In this document: positions 14,397 to 22,357 of the stretch, piece by piece
Position numbering within the stretch: the stretch's first letter is position 1
How the letters are laid out: each line of letters begins with the position of its first letter
Assembly: GCA_002385605.1 (NCBI GenBank)
Contig: DGDU01000029.1
Coordinates: 25,787 to 62,112 of the forward strand
DNA length: 36,326 nucleotides
Direction of reading: 5' to 3'
From: Christensenella sp. UBA3944
GTDB lineage: Bacteria > Bacillota > Clostridia > Christensenellales > DTU072
The notes under the pieces: model-generated
The model's database searches: none
What the model was told of the DNA's origin: nothing
Seen by the model: only the letters and a program-made list of their open reading frames with translations
Made by a program: the position numbers and the translations under genes

Positions 14397-15512
14397 GATA
14401 TAGACTCTCGGGACTCTTTTCGATATTCCCGTCACAATCTCATAATTTATCGTCCCGCAGATTGCCGCTATCTCATCGGCGGTAATCCTTTCTTTTCCCT
14501 CTCCTCCGATAAGTATCACCTCATCGCCGATTTCACAGCCCTTTATATGGGTTACATCTGCCATAAACTGGTCCATGCACACCCTGCCTGTTATGGGGGC
14601 GGATTGCCCTTTTATAATCACCCTTCCTTTGTTGGACAAAGCCCTCGGGTATCCGTCGGCGTATCCAACGGGAATAGTCGCGATAACCGTCTTTTTATCC
14701 GTAACATAAGTTTTGCCGTAGCTCACCCCTGTCCCGGCGGGCAGCGTATTTAAGGATGCTATATGCGATACAAGCGACATCACGGGCTTCAGCATTGGGA
14801 TTTTCATAACCTCGCCCGAAGGGTACAGCCCGTAAAGCATAATCCCCGCCCTAACAAAATTGTAAGAGCCTCCCCTCTCTATAATCTCGGCGCTGTTTGC
14901 GAGATGAAAAGCGGGCACCCTTATCCTTCTTCTTTTTAATGCCCTTATCACTTTCTCAAACCGCTCTCTCTGCAAATCGTTATATGGGTTCAGCTTTTCG
15001 TCCGAGCAGGCAAGGTGAGAATATACCCCCTCTATCTTTAAGTTTTTAAGGGACGCTATCTTTGCTATATTCTCCGTGGCGCTCTTCCAATAAAATCCCA
15101 GCCTGGACATTCCCGTATCCACGGCTACCTGAACGCCCAGAATTTTAGCCTTTCTCTTTGCAAGCCCGTTTAGTTTTTCCGCCGTACAAAGGTTAAAAAC
15201 GCAGGGGGTAAGCGAATACTCAAACAAATCGGGGTAAAAGGCTTCCATCGTTTCGCCCAGAATAAGTATGGGCTTAGATATGCCCGCGTCTCTCAGCTCT
15301 ATCCCTTCCTCGGGGATTGCCACGGCAAAGGCGTCGGCATAAGGCTCTATATGCGTTGCCACTCTTCTTGCCCCGTGCCCGTAGGCGTCGGCTTTTACGA
15401 CCGCTGTTATCTTGGATTTCCCCGCCCTCTGCCTTATAATTCCGATATTGTTTTCCAAAGCTCCCAGATCGATTACGGCGGCAACCCTGTAACTTTTATA
15501 TATCTCCGACAT
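14385..15512 (-). CDS. alr: Alanine racemase
   Basis: PLP enzyme converting L-alanine to D-alanine for peptidoglycan. With the ATG at 15512 it has 375 residues. The PLP lysine is Lys40 in AVVKADAYGHGA and the second catalytic base is Tyr265 in GVSYGKTYV; MSRLGF, HLANSAEI, RAGIMLYG and GYADGYPR are also present. The open frame continues upstream to a TTG at 15533, but the ATG immediately after the stop of dat (TGATATG) is the better start. It is the last gene of a YtxC-like/dat/alr operon. The adjacent D-amino acid transaminase uses its product. Confidence 0.96.
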   Translation of the reverse strand: MSEIYKSYRVAAVIDLGALENNIGIIRQRAGKSKITAVVKADAYGHGARRVATHIEPYADAFAVAIPEEGIELRDAGISKPILILGETMEAFYPDLFEYSLTPCVFNLCTAEKLNGLAKRKAKILGVQVAVDTGMSRLGFYWKSATENIAKIASLKNLKIEGVYSHLACSDEKLNPYNDLQRERFEKVIRALKRRRIRVPAFHLANSAEIIERGGSYNFVRAGIMLYGLYPSGEVMKIPMLKPVMSLVSHIASLNTLPAGTGVSYGKTYVTDKKTVIATIPVGYADGYPRALSNKGRVIIKGQSAPITGRVCMDQFMADVTHIKGCEIGDEVILIGGEGKERITADEIAAICGTINYEIVTGISKRVPRVYIKRG

Positions 15513-15513
15513 A

Positions 15514-16356
15514 TCAGCCGCCCGTCTTTTCAAAGAAGTCCTTGTAAAGGGTTTCCTGAAGCTTTTTCAAAACATCCGACGCTTTGCCGCCCACAGCCAT
15601 TCCGTCTATCTCTATAACCCCCGAACAAGGCGCGCCGGCGCTTGTGACGATTACCTCATCGGCACCCAGAAGCTCGTCTTTGCCGTAGGGGCGCTCCTCT
15701 ACGGGTATGCCCAGCTTTTTGCACAAGGCTATAAGATGGGCCCTTCCCGTGCCCGCCAATATGTATCTGCTTTCGGAGGCGGTAATAAGCTTTCCGCCTT
15801 TAAGGATTGATATATTGCTGTGGGCGCACTCGGTCACGATTCCGTCCCTTATAAATACAGCCTCGTCCGCCCCCTTTTTCGCCGCTTCCTTGCTCGCCAG
15901 CACATTAGGCAGAAGGTTTAAGTTCTTTATATGGCACCAAAGCCCCCTCGTGTCCTCAACGGTTATCAGCCTCATTTTGTCGCCCTTAGGGCGCATTTTG
16001 CGCTCTTTAACGATAACCCAAAGGTTGGCAGCCATTCCGTCGGGATAGCTGTGGTTTCTCTCCGCCGTGCCCCTCGTCGCCTGCCAGTATACAAAAAATT
16101 CTTTCAGCTCGGTTTTCGCCACGGCGGAATAAATAATTTCCTCAAGCACTTTTGGGGTAAATGTAAGATTAAGCCCGATAATCCCGGCGCTTCGGAAGAA
16201 TCTGTCTATATGCTCGTCCAAAGCGTAAACAATGCCGTTTCGGCCATAGGAAGCCTCATAAATGCCGTCGCCGAAGTAGCAGCCTCTGTCGTTTATGGGT
16301 ATATACATATCCACAAGCGCGCCAAAACTTCCGTTATAATATCCGACGCTTTTCAA
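15514..16356 (-). CDS. dat: D-amino acid transaminase (class IV aminotransferase)
   Basis: PLP enzyme that exchanges amino groups between D-amino acids and 2-oxo acids, for example D-alanine + 2-oxoglutarate giving pyruvate + D-glutamate. The 280 residues match the Bacillus enzymes. Seen are the start DRGCYFGDGIYE (residues 23-34), ATRGTAERNHSYP with Arg100 and His102 in the positions used for substrate carboxylate binding, the PLP lysine Lys144 in HIKNLNLLPNVLA, and GIVTECAHSNIS with Glu176. These favour D-amino acid over branched-chain transaminase. The start appears to be TTG, with AGGAG 5 nt before it and no ATG in a suitable place. Directly followed by alr. Confidence 0.9.
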   Translation of the reverse strand: MKSVGYYNGSFGALVDMYIPINDRGCYFGDGIYEASYGRNGIVYALDEHIDRFFRSAGIIGLNLTFTPKVLEEIIYSAVAKTELKEFFVYWQATRGTAERNHSYPDGMAANLWVIVKERKMRPKGDKMRLITVEDTRGLWCHIKNLNLLPNVLASKEAAKKGADEAVFIRDGIVTECAHSNISILKGGKLITASESRYILAGTGRAHLIALCKKLGIPVEERPYGKDELLGADEVIVTSAGAPCSGVIEIDGMAVGGKASDVLKKLQETLYKDFFEKTGG

Positions 16357-16380
16357 ACACGCTCCTGTCGTATATATATA

Positions 16381-17082
16381 CTATTCCGAAAGGCAGTGGA
16401 TTGCCGCAATAAAATTTTCGCTAAGCCCCGAAGGCTCGTCCAAAACTATGCTAAGTGGGCGCTCCCGCACAATTGCGATTAATGCGTTCTGGTCGAAGTC
16501 ATCCGTCAATCGCGGGATGGGAAGCCTTATATCGTTACAGATAATCTCGTTGCTTTCGGGGTTTTTAAGCCTCACACGCGGCGAAAGATTGTTGTCCACG
16601 GCAAGCAAAAAAAGAACCAGATCCAAAACATCTTCTTTTGTTTTGCATTGCGAAAGCAGCCTGTTTGCGAGGGTAAGCAGGGCCGCCCAGCCCTCAATAA
16701 GCTTATCGAGGGCAAAGCTATACAGCCCCTTTAAGGAAATATATTTTAAGTTAATGAGCTTTTTTTCTATCTTTTCCTTTTCTTCCTCCAGATCGAAGCT
16801 TAGTATCGCACCGAAAAAGGCGGCGTATTCCAGCCCACCGCCCTCGGGCACGGAAATGCCCGCCTTCATGAATTTATACTTATAAAAAGTTGTTATAACC
16901 GACGAAACGATATCCCTGATTACCGCCCGAAACCCCTTATCCTCGCTTTCTATGTCGAGGGTGATAAGGTTTTTATGGGCGGTTTCCTCCACCTTGCAGG
17001 AGGGATAATAGCGAAGCCTGTGCAAGATATACTCCTTTTCGCCCGCCTCGTCCTTATCCAAAATCAGCCTAACGCTTGTCAT
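16381..17082 (-). CDS. YtxC-like protein (putative sporulation protein)
   Basis: A 233-residue soluble protein with ATG at 17082; the frame runs on to a TTG at 17109, which lacks a ribosome binding site. The mid-section (KGFRAVIRDIVSSVITTFYKYKF, EKIEKKLINLKYISLKGLYSFALDKLIEGW) and the later LDLVLFLLAVDNNLSPRVRL segment resemble the YtxC family of spore-formers. This is a remembered similarity, not a search result. C-terminal (IVLDEPSGLSENFIAAIHCL) follows the family layout. First gene before dat and alr, 24 nt gap. The ATG has a TATACT box 6 nt upstream and no nearby Shine-Dalgarno, so a leaderless message is likely. Confidence 0.6.
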   Translation of the reverse strand: MTSVRLILDKDEAGEKEYILHRLRYYPSCKVEETAHKNLITLDIESEDKGFRAVIRDIVSSVITTFYKYKFMKAGISVPEGGGLEYAAFFGAILSFDLEEEKEKIEKKLINLKYISLKGLYSFALDKLIEGWAALLTLANRLLSQCKTKEDVLDLVLFLLAVDNNLSPRVRLKNPESNEIICNDIRLPIPRLTDDFDQNALIAIVRERPLSIVLDEPSGLSENFIAAIHCLSE

Positions 17083-17088
17083 ATCAAT

Positions 17089-17094
17089 AGTATA
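17089..17094 (-). promoter_or_regulatory. -10-like box 6 nt before the YtxC-like ATG
   Basis: TATACT (minus strand) is separated from the ATG at 17082 by six nt. The longer string CATATACTA also fits the SigmaK-type -10 pattern CATA-N3-TA. No clear -35 was found. Confidence 0.4.
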
Positions 17095-17191
17095 TGAGCG
17101 CCCCCTCAAAAAAAGTGTACGGCAAGGCTATATAAATATTTACATTTACCCTTTGCCGCGAATCCTTGCGCGAAACGGTTTGCCCGAAGCC

Positions 17192-17227
17192 AAAAAAAAG
17201 CCGACTCCGGATCAATCCGGAATCGGC
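17192..17227 (-). terminator. Terminator of the alpha-galactosidase gene
   Basis: On the minus strand GCCGATTCCGGAT pairs with ATCCGGAGTCGGC (one G-U pair), followed by eight T. On the plus strand the same position is an A-C mismatch, so the hairpin is fully paired only for minus-strand transcripts. Confidence 0.92.
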
Positions 17228-17253
17228 CGTTTTTTGTATCTTATGCTACCGAT

Positions 17254-18921
17254 TTACACATTTTCCATGATGTTGCCTTCACCGGTCGAGAGGCGGAACT
17301 CCAGCTTTTTGCGAATGCCGTCCTCAAGGTAGAATATAAGAATCTTGTCGTCGTCCACATAGTCGGCGCTTATTATCATGGCGTTGGACTTGTGGAAGAA
17401 TTTCTTCAGGTACTCTACTTCCTCGTCGGTGTAAGTGCCAACATCGTCGGAAACAAACAGCACGCTGCCAAACAGGTTGTTAATCTTGGCGAGCAGCAGC
17501 TTTTGCTCTTTGGTGAAGTCGAGGTTATAGTCGCGCAGGAAGAACACATCGGGGTCGTTGGCGAATGCGCGCTTATTGAGGTGCCTTCTCTGTATGGCGT
17601 TATTTATGGAGTTTTGCGCCGAGGGCACTTCTCGGCTTATGTGCATCTTATTGTAAATCTTGCCCGTGTACTTCAAGTCCACATCGCAACCCACGCGGCA
17701 GGCGTCAACATAGCCGAAGCTGGCGCCCAGGGGCACGCCGCAGCCCAAAAGCAGCTTATTGTCGCCTATGCACTCACGCAGGAATTCCATCGCCTCGCAC
17801 ATAATTGTGCCTCTTGTTTTGCCGTTTCTCGGCAGTATGCATTGGCTGTAAAGGAAGTCCAGCTTGACCATATCGAAGCCCCACTCGTTAACCACGGTGC
17901 CAAGAACCTTCTTGATGTAGTCGCGGGCCTCGGTGTGGTAGATATCCAGCGTATAAGCGCCGCCCCAAGCAATGCTGCCGATAAGCGGCCTTCCGTTGGG
18001 TTTTCTTATAAGCCAATCGGGATGCTCGGCCACAAGTTTCGAGTTCTTAGCGGCGTTAAAGGGGGCAAGCCAAAGGCCGGCTTTGTAGCCCTTTTCGTGA
18101 ATCTTGTCGGCGATATATTTCATTCCGTTGGGGAACTTCTCGCAGGGCAACAGCCAGTCTCCGACCGTGGGCTGATAGCCGTCGTCCACCTGGAATATGT
18201 TCACATACTCTTTCACCCTGTCCAGGTTGCTAAGGTCCCTGAGGATAATATCCTCGGTTATCCTTCCGAAGTAGTTATACCAAGAGGTGTAACCCGACAA
18301 AAAGTCTGTGCGGGGCTTCGGCAGGTTCATAAGCCCGAAATAGCTGTCGAAGACAGCGTCGTAAGCGCCCTTGAAGCGCACGACATTAAACAGCTGATAC
18401 GGCGAATCTATAATAAGCCCCTCGACATCCTTGGCGATTACGAAGGTATTCTTGTTAAAGTCTGCCTTAAAGATGGTAAAGCCCTGCCTCTCGGTGAGGG
18501 AGCCCCAAAGCTCAAACTCGTTATCCTTGCGGAAATAGGTATAGGTGTAGCTGTGAAAGACGCCCGCGGTCTTGGGATAGGTGTAAAAAATCTCGTCGCT
18601 CATCGTGGCGGGCAGATACTTAAACATGGGCAAAAGCTTGGTAAGCCAGGTTATGCCGCGGTACTTGTCGCCCCTGCGGTACTCTCTAGAGGTCGTCCAG
18701 GACTGGTATCCGTTGCAGAAAACTCTCTCGTCGTTGGCGTAGTTTCTGGAGTAGCGAAGTTCAAAAGCAATAAGCTCTATTTTTTCTCTGGGGATTATGG
18801 TTATTTTTAATTCGTTCTCGGTGGTGTTGTCTTCTATAAAATAATGCTGGGTCTGGTAGAGGTCGTCCTCGTACACCTTGCCGTTAAATTTATATTTAAT
18901 GTACAGCTTGTTTTCGTTCAT
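17254..18921 (-). CDS. Alpha-galactosidase, glycoside hydrolase family 36
   Basis: Cleaves terminal alpha-galactosyl residues, as in melibiose or raffinose oligosaccharides. The 555 residues correspond to the short form of GH36 (Thermotoga GalA-like) rather than the ~700-residue form. Seen are an N-terminal beta domain (1-180), then the barrel with LSGYTSWYNYFG, NIFQVDDGYQPTVGDWL, GYKAGLWLAPFNA, the probable nucleophile Asp355 in MVKLDFLY and the probable acid/base Asp413 in CRVGCDVD, 58 residues later as expected. No signal peptide, so intracellular: the oligosaccharide must be imported. Strong GGGAGGG ribosome binding site, own promoter and terminator; no transporter beside it. Confidence 0.93.
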   Translation of the reverse strand: MNENKLYIKYKFNGKVYEDDLYQTQHYFIEDNTTENELKITIIPREKIELIAFELRYSRNYANDERVFCNGYQSWTTSREYRRGDKYRGITWLTKLLPMFKYLPATMSDEIFYTYPKTAGVFHSYTYTYFRKDNEFELWGSLTERQGFTIFKADFNKNTFVIAKDVEGLIIDSPYQLFNVVRFKGAYDAVFDSYFGLMNLPKPRTDFLSGYTSWYNYFGRITEDIILRDLSNLDRVKEYVNIFQVDDGYQPTVGDWLLPCEKFPNGMKYIADKIHEKGYKAGLWLAPFNAAKNSKLVAEHPDWLIRKPNGRPLIGSIAWGGAYTLDIYHTEARDYIKKVLGTVVNEWGFDMVKLDFLYSQCILPRNGKTRGTIMCEAMEFLRECIGDNKLLLGCGVPLGASFGYVDACRVGCDVDLKYTGKIYNKMHISREVPSAQNSINNAIQRRHLNKRAFANDPDVFFLRDYNLDFTKEQKLLLAKINNLFGSVLFVSDDVGTYTDEEVEYLKKFFHKSNAMIISADYVDDDKILIFYLEDGIRKKLEFRLSTGEGNIMENV

Positions 18922-18956
18922 TATACCCTCCCGATTTATATAAATAATACTAGTAC

Positions 18957-18985
18957 ATAATAATACAAATAAAGGAAAATTTCAA
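18957..18985 (-). promoter_or_regulatory. Promoter of the alpha-galactosidase gene
   Basis: On the minus strand TTGAAA (18980-18985), 17 nt, then TATTAT (18957-18962). About 35 nt upstream of the ATG. Confidence 0.6.
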
Positions 18986-19054
18986 TAGCTTTATATTCAC
19001 CTTTTAAGAGAGAGAATCATACTTAAGTTGATAATTAAGAAGCGGGCCTTGTCA

Positions 19055-19060
19055 TATAGT
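19055..19060 (+). promoter_or_regulatory. -10-like box 5 nt before the M50 protease ATG
   Basis: TATAGT lies five nt before the ATG, with no Shine-Dalgarno. The longer CATATAGTA fits the pattern CATA-N3-TA. TTGATA at 19028-19033 is too far (21 nt) for a standard -35. Confidence 0.35.
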
Positions 19061-19065
19061 AAAAT

Positions 19066-19902
19066 ATGCTAAAGTTTCGCTTCCACAGCACCTTCTGGAT
19101 ATTCGCCCTTTTGTTGACCCTGCAAGGAAAGCTGGATTTGCTCATCTTCACCGTTATATCCGCGGTTTTGCACGAAATCGGCCACGCCGTCGTGGCGTAC
19201 ATAAAAGGCTATGTACTCACCGAAATAACCCTGATGCCATACGGGGCGATTTTAGAGGGCTGCGACACCTTCCCTAATAACGACGGGCTTCTTATCGCGC
19301 TCGGCGGGCCCGCCGTAAACCTCTTTATCTGTACGATAGTGCTTGCGCTATGGTGGCTGTTTCCCTCGGTTTATCCCTACACCGAAAACCTTCTTAAAGT
19401 CAACCTTTCCATCTTTTCCTTCAATATGCTGCCCATATACCCCTTAGACGGCGCGCGGGCGCTGCTTGCCGTATCCAAAAAGCCTTTAAAAACCCTCAAA
19501 AAGCTAAAACTTATGGGCGTAATCTTTTCGTTTATCCTGCTTGCGCTGTTTATCGCCTCGGCGTTTATAAAGATAAACTACTCTTTGGGCATTATGGCGG
19601 TAATGGTATACATCTCGGCCACAGCGGGCACCGAAAGCGAGTCCTACAAGCATATTGCCTCCCTCGCCCCCGGCGTAAAAAACTGGTCGGGGCCAGTCGC
19701 CTCTCACAATGTGCTTGTAAAGCCCAATTTAAGGCTAATGCAGCTTCTAAGGCAAATAAAACCCGACCGCGTTGTAACCTTCGAGGTAAGGGACGAAAAA
19801 AACAACCTTATAACCAAAATTACCGAAGACCGCCTTGCAGAGCTTTGCACCAGATTCAAGCTCACCTCAAGGCTGAAGGATGTTCTCAAACACATAAAAT
19901 AA
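19066..19902 (+). CDS. SpoIVFB-like site-2 intramembrane metalloprotease (peptidase M50)
   Basis: A 278-residue membrane protease. The zinc motif is HEIGH (His36, Glu37, His40) and the third ligand is Asp128 in NMLPIYPLDGARAL, both within hydrophobic segments; a further pair of membrane segments lies at about residues 150-190. The C-terminal part (LRLMQLLRQIKPDRVVTFEVRD...ITEDRL) looks like the CBS-like tail of SpoIVFB. In Bacillus SpoIVFB cleaves pro-SigmaK in the mother cell; whether this protein has that target is inference. Monocistronic, no Shine-Dalgarno but a -10-like box directly before the ATG. Confidence 0.9.
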   Translation: MLKFRFHSTFWIFALLLTLQGKLDLLIFTVISAVLHEIGHAVVAYIKGYVLTEITLMPYGAILEGCDTFPNNDGLLIALGGPAVNLFICTIVLALWWLFPSVYPYTENLLKVNLSIFSFNMLPIYPLDGARALLAVSKKPLKTLKKLKLMGVIFSFILLALFIASAFIKINYSLGIMAVMVYISATAGTESESYKHIASLAPGVKNWSGPVASHNVLVKPNLRLMQLLRQIKPDRVVTFEVRDEKNNLITKITEDRLAELCTRFKLTSRLKDVLKHIK

Positions 19903-19940
19903 GGGCAAATCTCTTGCCCCATATATAGGTTTGAAATTAT

Positions 19941-19966
19941 AAAAGGCCGCGTTTTTGCGGCCTTTT
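19941..19966. terminator. Bidirectional terminator between the M50 protease and NYN genes
   Basis: GGCCGC (19945-19950) pairs with GCGGCC (19957-19962), loop GTTTTT, flanked by AAAA and TTTT on either side. Confidence 0.88.
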
Positions 19967-19988
19967 GTATGTTTTGTGATAATTATTA

Positions 19989-20555
19989 TTACTTTCTGTA
20001 CTTGGCGAGTATCTCCGAACCCGAAAGCACTTTGCGGGCCTCTTCGACATAGGGGTTTGCAGCCCTTTGTACGGAAGCGACGGGCTTCGGGGCCTTCTTT
20101 TTGGTGGCGGGAGCGGTGTAACCCTCGCGCAGTGCCGATGTGGGAACAGCTATAAAGCCGGTGAAAGCGTAGTTGTACTTGCCGCTGTCGACATTGATGT
20201 CGTAAACCTCTTTACCTCTGCTCTTAAGAAGGTCTACTACGGGAAGGATGTCGCCTTCGCCGGTAATCATCGCGACGGCGTCGATCTTGTCGTTGTCGGC
20301 GATTCTCACGGCCTCGATAACCTGGTTGCTGTCCAGTTTATTGCGGCGGCGGGAGGCGCTGGGAAGCGACACGCTGTAGCCGTTTGCGGAGATGTACTCG
20401 TTGAAGTCGCGGTTGCGTTTGGCGACATAGCTGAAGAACTTGCAGGTGACTATCTCGTATTTGGCTTCCAGATTCTTGACTAACTGCTTAAACCCCACGC
20501 AGGTGATTTTCAAACTGGCAATGTCCGCAAGGATGATCATTTTAGGTTTGTTCAT
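19989..20555 (-). CDS. NYN-domain (LabA/DUF88-like, PIN-fold) protein
   Basis: A 188-residue protein related to PIN-fold nucleases of the NYN class. Usual acidic landmarks are partly kept: ILADIASLKI at the N-terminus (normally D-G-N), KLDSNQVIEAVRIAD in the middle, and AVAMITGEGDILPVVDLLKSRGKEV, where the family usually has SGDGDF. The substitutions may reduce or alter nuclease activity. The C-terminus has a basic linker (PATKKKAPKPV) and a short helix (EEARKVLSGSEILAKYRK). GGAGG is 6 nt before the ATG. The start overlaps the end of ogg by 14 nt, so it is the last gene of the rplU operon. Confidence 0.82.
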   Translation of the reverse strand: MNKPKMIILADIASLKITCVGFKQLVKNLEAKYEIVTCKFFSYVAKRNRDFNEYISANGYSVSLPSASRRRNKLDSNQVIEAVRIADNDKIDAVAMITGEGDILPVVDLLKSRGKEVYDINVDSGKYNYAFTGFIAVPTSALREGYTAPATKKKAPKPVASVQRAANPYVEEARKVLSGSEILAKYRK

Positions 20556-21414
20556 TTTGTTCCTCCGTTTTGGATTGTTTAGTATTTTTTTGCGTTTGTC
20601 TTATATGGTAGAAAAGGTATTGCTGGGCATAACCGCTTAGGTTCCCAAAAAGCCCTACAAGCCTTTTGGACATCTGCTCTCTGGAGCAAGTCTCGCATTC
20701 GGCAAAGAATTTTTGGTAGACCCGGGATATCCATACATCTGTGGGAAATACATCTTCCCTATGGTACCCGAACAGCAATATGCAGTCTGCCACTTTGCCG
20801 CCAATACCTTTTTGCGACATAAGATGCTTCCTTGCCGTGGGCGTGTCCATACCTGAAAGACTCTGCAAAAAACCATCTTTTATTGCCAGGGCGGCGCTTT
20901 TGATGTACTCTGCTCTGTAGCCTGTGCCTGCCTCGCGGAGTTGCTCTATCGAAGCCTCTGCCAACCTCTCGGCTGTCGGGAAAGCGTAATAGCCTCCCAT
21001 GTCTTCGCCGAACATAACACACAGCCTCTCTATTATCTTTTTGATTCTCGGGATATTGTTGTTAGCCGAGATAATAAAAGAAATGACTGTTTCGGCAGGG
21101 TCTTGGTTTAGGATACGGATGCCTTTGCCAAACTCTATCGCTTCGGTGAGGTTTGGGTATACCGAAAGCTTTTGTTTGATACTCCCGTAATCCCGCCCTA
21201 AGTCGAAGTAATTGTAAAAGTACTCGGGCCGATTTGAATCAATTATAACACGGGCATTATCATAAATCAAGCTACAAAATAAATTTTGAGAAAAAATTTT
21301 GTAGCCCGATTCTGTCCTATAATACCTGAATACCTGCCCGCTTTCGAGTATATGAGTTGGGTCGAAGCTCGACAAGTCCGATATCGTTATTAAGTTGTTT
21401 GATATACCATTCAT
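20542..21414 (-). CDS. ogg: 8-oxoguanine DNA glycosylase/AP lyase, OGG1 type
   Basis: Removes 8-oxoguanine from DNA and nicks the abasic site. With the ATG at 21414 it has 290 residues. The N-terminal OGG domain (GQVFRYYRTESGYKIFS) is followed by SANNNIPRI (the NNN that contacts the estranged cytosine side in OGG1) and the HhH-GPD motif QKGIGGKVADCILLFGYHREDVFPTDVWI with catalytic Lys207 and Asp226. The open frame extends to a TTG at 21432. A hairpin (21425-21442) sits just before the ATG, and the ribosome binding site is weak, so its translation is probably low. It lies directly after rpmA. Confidence 0.93.
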   Translation of the reverse strand: MNGISNNLITISDLSSFDPTHILESGQVFRYYRTESGYKIFSQNLFCSLIYDNARVIIDSNRPEYFYNYFDLGRDYGSIKQKLSVYPNLTEAIEFGKGIRILNQDPAETVISFIISANNNIPRIKKIIERLCVMFGEDMGGYYAFPTAERLAEASIEQLREAGTGYRAEYIKSAALAIKDGFLQSLSGMDTPTARKHLMSQKGIGGKVADCILLFGYHREDVFPTDVWISRVYQKFFAECETCSREQMSKRLVGLFGNLSGYAQQYLFYHIRQTQKNTKQSKTEEQNEQT

Positions 21415-21424
21415 CGGTATGCGG

Positions 21425-21442
21425 TTCCCCAAAAGCGGGGAA
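21425..21442 (-). other. Hairpin between rpmA and ogg
   Basis: TTCCCC and GGGGAA form a 6-bp stem with a 6-nt loop (GCTTTT on the minus strand). There is no T run after it, so it is not a standard terminator. It could act as an mRNA end-stabiliser for the ribosomal transcript or mask the weak ogg start. Confidence 0.5.
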
Positions 21443-21448
21443 TCCCGT

Positions 21449-21730
21449 TTATTCGCTTACGGCGTAAACGCTCACTTGCTTATCGCTCTTGCCGCGGCGC
21501 TCAAATTTCACGACGCCGTCAATAAGGGCGAACAGCGTGTCGTCCTTACCGATGCCGACATTCTTACCGGGATGGAATTTGGTGCCCCTCTGCCTTACGA
21601 GTATATTGCCCGCGAGAGCAAACTGCCCGTCGGACTTCTTGGGGCCAAGCCTCTTGGAAGCGCTGTCACGGCCGTTTCTGGAGCTGCCGACACCTTTTTT
21701 ATGAGCGAACAATTGAAGTTTAATGAACAT
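21449..21730 (-). CDS. rpmA: 50S ribosomal protein L27 with Prp-cleaved N-terminal extension
   Basis: 93 residues. The core AHKKGVGSSRNGRDSASKRLG is the canonical L27 start, preceded by the extension MFIKLQLF. In Firmicutes such extensions are removed by Prp so that the N-terminus can reach the peptidyl transferase centre; here the cut would fall after Phe8. The extension QLF departs from the frequent QFF. The start overlaps the end of prp by 11 nt. Confidence 0.97.
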   Translation of the reverse strand: MFIKLQLFAHKKGVGSSRNGRDSASKRLGPKKSDGQFALAGNILVRQRGTKFHPGKNVGIGKDDTLFALIDGVVKFERRGKSDKQVSVYAVSE

Positions 21731-22052
21731 TTTTCGTTTCCTCCAATCTGATGTGCGACGGATACCCTTTTGCTATATCCGCCAGCCCGACAACTATCGA
21801 CTTTAATATTATGTCGGACTTTTCCAGGGTTATCGCATTATTAGATATAACCTTATAATACAAATACCCGTCTTTCTCCTTCTTTTCTACTTCCGCCCCC
21901 GCTACCTCGGTTAACGCTAACAAGCCCGTTTGTATCAGGGTGGATATCGCCGCGCAAACTATGTCTTTGCCCGCCTCGGCGTATCCGCTATGCCCGCGGG
22001 CCTCAAGCCCGATGAGCATGCCGTCGGAATAGAAAAGCTTTACCTTAGTCAT
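21720..22052 (-). CDS. prp: Ribosomal-processing cysteine protease Prp
   Basis: Cysteine protease of 110 residues that trims L27. The catalytic pair is His21 in ARGHSGYAEAGKDIVCAAIS and Cys33, 12 residues apart as in the family. The ATG overlaps the rplU stop by one base (TAATG), so translation is coupled. Placed between rplU and rpmA as in most Firmicutes. Confidence 0.95.
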   Translation of the reverse strand: MTKVKLFYSDGMLIGLEARGHSGYAEAGKDIVCAAISTLIQTGLLALTEVAGAEVEKKEKDGYLYYKVISNNAITLEKSDIILKSIVVGLADIAKGYPSHIRLEETKNVH

Positions 22053-22357
22053 TAGCCAACTATTTCTGTGATCTTAATCTTGGTAAACGGCTGCCTGTGG
22101 CCTTGGCGCTTGCGGATATTTTTCTTAGCTTTGTAAGTAAAAATATCAATCTTCTTACCGCGGCCGCTTCCGATCACTTCGGCATTAACATAAGCGCCCT
22201 TGGCCGCTTCGCCGGCCTTGATATTGCCGTTGTCGTTAATCATAACGGCATCAAGCTTAACGATGGACGCGTCTTCCGCGTTCAGCAGTTCAACCTTGAG
22301 TATATCCCCGGGTGCGACTTTGTACTGTTTACCGCCTGTCTCAATGATAGCGTACAT
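22052..22357 (-). CDS. rplU: 50S ribosomal protein L21
   Basis: 101 residues, with MYAIIETGGKQYKVAPGD start and KIDIFTYKAKKNIRKRQGHRQP, the L21 signature region that binds 23S rRNA. GAGGAGGT lies 7 nt before the ATG. First gene of rplU-prp-rpmA-ogg-NYN, preceded by a structured leader. Confidence 0.97.
   Translation of the reverse strand: MYAIIETGGKQYKVAPGDILKVELLNAEDASIVKLDAVMINDNGNIKAGEAAKGAYVNAEVIGSGRGKKIDIFTYKAKKNIRKRQGHRQPFTKIKITEIVG

Noticed and set aside
17392..18810. Plus-strand open frame of 472 codons opposite the alpha-galactosidase
   Set aside because: Shadow of the GH36 gene; no start signal and no family resemblance.
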